This document shows positions 30,572 to 33,066 of a stretch of 33,066 nucleotides of DNA, in pieces. Made by a program: the position numbers and the translations under genes. The notes under the pieces were generated by a model. That model did no database searches, was not told the DNA's origin, and saw only the letters and a list, made by a program, of their open reading frames with translations. The DNA comes from a virus. Each line of letters starts with the position of its first letter. Position 1 is the stretch's first letter. Location of the stretch: IMG/VR virus record IMGVR_UViG_3300021963_000410, positions 1 to 33,066 of that record. One strand, given 5' to 3'.

Positions 30572-30832
30572 ATGGCACTTAATGCTTCAAATCTTTGGAA
30601 GGCAACTGGTGGTACCACGAGCCTTCACATCTATCGCTCGACAGATGCTATCGCTACTATTGTTGGTTCTGGTTACTTCAATGGAGTAACTAACAACCTC
30701 AAGCAGTGGGATGTTATCATCTGCGTTAGCGATACTGGTGGCACTCCTAAGGTGGATGTTGTGACTGTTACTTCGGCTACTGGTGCCGCGACTGTCACGA
30801 CTACCGCTGTAGAAGGTGTGACTACTTCGTAA
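30572..30832 (+). CDS. probable head decoration or minor head protein
   Basis: This 86-residue protein is twelve bases downstream of the capsid stop with a GGAG ribosome site. It is beta-rich (YRSTDAIATIVGSGYFNGVT, KVDVVTVTSATGAATVTTT). The 'NLWKATGG', 'DAIATIVGSGYF' and 'LKQWDVIICV' elements recur in small proteins encoded right after capsid genes of podoviruses. A decoration or fibre role is the usual guess; no function is established. Confidence 0.6.
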   Translation: MALNASNLWKATGGTTSLHIYRSTDAIATIVGSGYFNGVTNNLKQWDVIICVSDTGGTPKVDVVTVTSATGAATVTTTAVEGVTTS

Positions 30833-30840
30833 GCAATTGC

Positions 30841-30864
30841 GGGGAGAGATCTGTGGCTCTCCCC
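30841..30864 (+). terminator. strong hairpin after decoration gene (possible partial terminator)
   Basis: GGGGAGAG and CTCTCCCC form a perfect 8-bp stem with an 8-base loop; CAACTTT follows. The T tract is weak, so this may only reduce read-through from the highly expressed capsid genes into the tail genes. Confidence 0.5.
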
Positions 30865-30871
30865 CAACTTT

Positions 30872-30903
30872 GGACTGGGTGCGTAGTCCCACGCGCTCAG
30901 TCC
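30872..30903 (+). other. 13-bp hairpin before tail tube A
   Basis: GGACTGGGTGCGT and ACGCGCTCAGTCC pair over 13 positions (11 standard, 2 G-T) around loop AGTCCC. The right arm contains CAGTCC, the start of an AGTCCATTT copy of the repeated motif. It ends 18 bases before the tail tube A start. Confidence 0.65.
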
Positions 30904-30907
30904 ATTT
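30897..30907 (+). promoter_or_regulatory. YAGTCCATT motif, variant copy ahead of tail tube A
   Basis: TCAGTCCATTTG differs from the other copies by an extra T before the final G. It overlaps the right arm of the preceding hairpin. Confidence 0.4.
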
Positions 30908-30921
30908 GCTAGGAATTATAA

Positions 30922-31503
30922 ATGGCTGTAACCGATGTAGACATTTGCGCTCGTGCGCTAGTTATGATTGGCGCTCAGCCGATTACGTCTTTTTCTGACG
31001 GAACAACCGAAGCTATTGTAGCGAGCAATCTTTATGAAGATACAGTTCGTGATCTTCTTACCCGCCATCGCTGGCGTTTTGCTTCTGGTCAGGCTCAACT
31101 TTCTCGTCGAACTGATGCCCCGCTGGATAGCTGGGATGCTGCGTATCAACTTCCTGCTAACTTACTTGTGCTGCATGACCTTACAGTCAACGGCTACAAT
31201 GTAGTGTATGACCGCTATCAGAATCTTGCATACTGCAATGCGGATGCTGCTGATGTTGTGGTGGCAAACTATACGTTTCGAGCAGAAGAAGATCTCTGGC
31301 CTCCTTATTTTATTTCTCTGGTCGAAGTTTATCTTGCCAGTTTGTTTGCCTACGCCGTAGCAAATCAAATCCAAACTGCGGATTACTTAGATAAAAAGGC
31401 TTTGCGTCAATTGGCACTGGCTAGAAACATTGATAGCCAAGAGCAGACAACTCGCAAAATGGATCTATCTTTGTTCACTCGTGTGCGCAGGACGATTGGT
31501 TAA
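30922..31503 (+). CDS. tail tubular protein A (gp11-like)
   Basis: This is a 193-residue protein. VTDVDICARALVMIGAQPIT at the start, LYEDTVRDLLTRHRWRFA and AYQLPANLLVLHDLTVNGYN are the usual gp11-type elements. A helical end includes FISLVEVYLASLFAYAVANQ and ALARNIDSQEQ. It forms the ring that attaches the portal to the tail nozzle. The ribosome site is TAGGAA. Its stop overlaps the tail tube B start (TAATG). Confidence 0.88.
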   Translation: MAVTDVDICARALVMIGAQPITSFSDGTTEAIVASNLYEDTVRDLLTRHRWRFASGQAQLSRRTDAPLDSWDAAYQLPANLLVLHDLTVNGYNVVYDRYQNLAYCNADAADVVVANYTFRAEEDLWPPYFISLVEVYLASLFAYAVANQIQTADYLDKKALRQLALARNIDSQEQTTRKMDLSLFTRVRRTIG

Positions 31504-33066
31504 TGGTTGTAGCGCGTCAGATTCAAACAAACTTTTCTAGTGGAGAGCTTAATCCGTTAATGCGGTTTCGCTCAGATACTGGCGCGTACCAAAATGGAGC
31601 GGCTCGACTGCGCAACATAGCATTGCTCAATACGGGTGGTGTTACGCGTAGACCCGGCACGACTTATCTTGCTGCACTGCCTGCTCGTTCTCGTCTAGTG
31701 TCATTCGACTTCGATGATAATGAGCGGTATATCTTTGCGCTTAGCAATGCCAGACTAACTGTTTATGATGTAAATGGAGCGCTTGTTGCAACTGTAACGA
31801 GCGGAGCAACTTGGACAACTAGCCAGTTATTTGAACTGACCTACACGCAGGTTGGCGACACAATGATCTTGGCACACCAAAGTTTTCGGCCCAAAGTCAT
31901 TACACGCACAAGTGCATCTACCTTCACGATTACTGACTTTACGTTTGATCAATCCGTCAATGGCAGATTAACTTATCAACCATACTATAAGTTTGCCAAT
32001 GATGCTGTGACGCTATCATGCTCATCTACAACGGGTAGTGTCACGCTAACAGCTTCGTCTGCGTCATTTACTGCTAACTATGTAGGACTGCGTTTGCGTT
32101 GGCAGGATGTCGAGATTGCCATTACTGGCTATACTAATTCGACTACCTTGACAGGCACGGTTCAGGGAACATTAAAAGCAGAGTATGACATTGATCCGTT
32201 TCGTAGTGAGATTAGCTCGACTACGGTTGAAGTTACTCATGTACTGCATGGGTTTGCTACTGGCGCGACTATTGTTATTACGGGTGCAAATGCTGTTGGC
32301 GGTATACCTGCCACAGAATTAAATGCCTCACATACAATTACCGTTATTGATGATAACCGATACAGCATAGCAGTTACAACTGCTGCTACGGATAGCATTG
32401 ATGGCGGTGGGCCTGCGGTGTTCTATACGTCTAGCACTACGGCAACGCGCACATGGTATGAACCCGTATTCTCTACGCCAAATGGCTGGCCTGCTGCTGT
32501 TGCGTTTCATGATGGACGCCTATGGTTTGGTGGTACGACTGCCCAGCCAGATGGATTGTATGGCAGCATGATAAACCAATACTTTAACTTTGATGTTGGT
32601 GAAGGCTTGGACAATCAAGCTATTCAAGTTGCAATTGGTTCGGAAGATATTTCTAATATCCAGCACATTGTTTCTAACCGTGACTTACAGATCTTTACAG
32701 CTACCAGTGAGTTTGTAGCGCCTCGTGGCAATGGGCAGGTATTAACGCCTGCCAATACACGGGTGCTTCGCCAAACTCCTTATGGCTGCAACTTTGTAAC
32801 GCCGATTCCATTTGATGGCGGTACATTGTTTGTCCAGAACTCTGGCAAGGGTGTGCGTGAATTTATCTATGCAGATAGCGAAAATAGTTACGCCTCAACT
32901 GATCTAAGTCTGCTTGCCTCGCATCTTATTATCAATCCTCGTGATCTTGCTGTTCTTTACGGCACGGCATCGCGTAACGAACAGTATGCTAGTGTGGTAA
33001 ACAGCGACGGAACAATGGCTGTATTCCATTCCGCTCGTGCCGAGGGACTTGCAGGCTGGTCATTGT
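31503..33066 (+). CDS. tail tubular protein B-like, N-terminal part (continues at window start)
   Basis: Starting in TAATG overlap with tail tube A, this frame is open to the window end (521 codons). It continues at base 2, giving about 722 residues in all. NFSSGELNPLMRFRSDTGAY, NTGGVTRRPGTTYLAALP and LFELTYTQVGDTMILAHQSF are the typical opening of this podovirus tail protein family (T7 gp12 place). Residues about 239-302 (VEVTHVLHGFATGATIVITG) look like an inserted small beta domain of the FCCH/E1 type. WPAAVAFHDGRLWFGGTTAQ and FVAPRGNGQVLTPANTRVLR follow. It forms the tail nozzle, to which fibres attach. Confidence 0.85.
   Translation, partial: MVVARQIQTNFSSGELNPLMRFRSDTGAYQNGAARLRNIALLNTGGVTRRPGTTYLAALPARSRLVSFDFDDNERYIFALSNARLTVYDVNGALVATVTSGATWTTSQLFELTYTQVGDTMILAHQSFRPKVITRTSASTFTITDFTFDQSVNGRLTYQPYYKFANDAVTLSCSSTTGSVTLTASSASFTANYVGLRLRWQDVEIAITGYTNSTTLTGTVQGTLKAEYDIDPFRSEISSTTVEVTHVLHGFATGATIVITGANAVGGIPATELNASHTITVIDDNRYSIAVTTAATDSIDGGGPAVFYTSSTTATRTWYEPVFSTPNGWPAAVAFHDGRLWFGGTTAQPDGLYGSMINQYFNFDVGEGLDNQAIQVAIGSEDISNIQHIVSNRDLQIFTATSEFVAPRGNGQVLTPANTRVLRQTPYGCNFVTPIPFDGGTLFVQNSGKGVREFIYADSENSYASTDLSLLASHLIINPRDLAVLYGTASRNEQYASVVNSDGTMAVFHSARAEGLAGWSL
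32948..33066. repeat. 119-base overlap with window start
   Basis: This stretch equals bases 1-119 except at 32981 (A versus G at 34) and 33041 (C versus T at 94). Both differences are silent third-codon changes. It shows that the molecule is circular or circularly permuted, with a unit length of 32947. Confidence 0.9.

Noticed and set aside
32948-33066. Direct terminal repeat of a T7-like linear genome
   Set aside because: The repeat is inexact, lies in the middle of a structural gene and reads through in frame, which fits assembly overlap of a circular or permuted molecule better.
1-33066. CRISPR arrays, insertion sequences, toxin-antitoxin pairs
   Set aside because: No regularly spaced direct repeats, transposase frames or recognisable toxin genes were seen on either strand.

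Overview
The window looks like a complete genome of a tailed phage with a short-tail (podovirus) virion, about 32.95 kb, opened at an arbitrary point. Its last 119 bases repeat its first 119 with two silent differences. The gene cut by the window ends (tail tubular protein B) reads through the junction in frame. The host is probably a Gram-negative bacterium: there is a nested inner/outer spanin pair with a lipoprotein, and the ejection proteins are of T7 gp14/15/16 type. No integrase, RNA polymerase, DNA polymerase, helicase or tRNA gene was seen. The phage therefore appears lytic and dependent on host transcription and replication enzymes. The capsid, portal and Bbp19-like genes recall Bordetella BPP-1-like podoviruses, but no diversity-generating retroelement is present. 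The exact host cannot be told from the sequence.

There are two opposed transcription blocks. The plus-strand late block starts at the small terminase (20851). It continues through four small lysine-rich proteins, a self-processing (S74) tail fibre, large terminase, portal, Bbp19-like protein, scaffold, a GNAT acetyltransferase, capsid, a probable decoration protein, and tail tubular proteins A and B. It then crosses the window ends into three ejection proteins, two receptor-binding proteins, the lysis cassette and a metallophosphoesterase that ends at 12312. The minus-strand early block runs from 20515 down to 12315. It carries a 169-aa unknown protein, a 34-aa membrane peptide, several small unknowns, a DUF932 protein, an XRE regulator, a DUF1064 nuclease, a replication initiator and probable helicase loader, a YqaJ exonuclease, an ERF annealing protein, SSB, and a string of tiny overlapping genes.

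The divergent gap 20516-20850 is the only stretch over 300 bases without a gene. It is rich in inverted repeats that could form a multi-branched RNA or a replication/packaging site. The other notable non-coding signal is a short repeated sequence, YAGTCCATTG. It occurs only on the plus strand, mostly at the ends of late genes and just ahead of late gene groups (terS, pre-portal, capsid, tail tube A, tail fibre). It is a candidate late-gene control element for a phage with no polymerase of its own.
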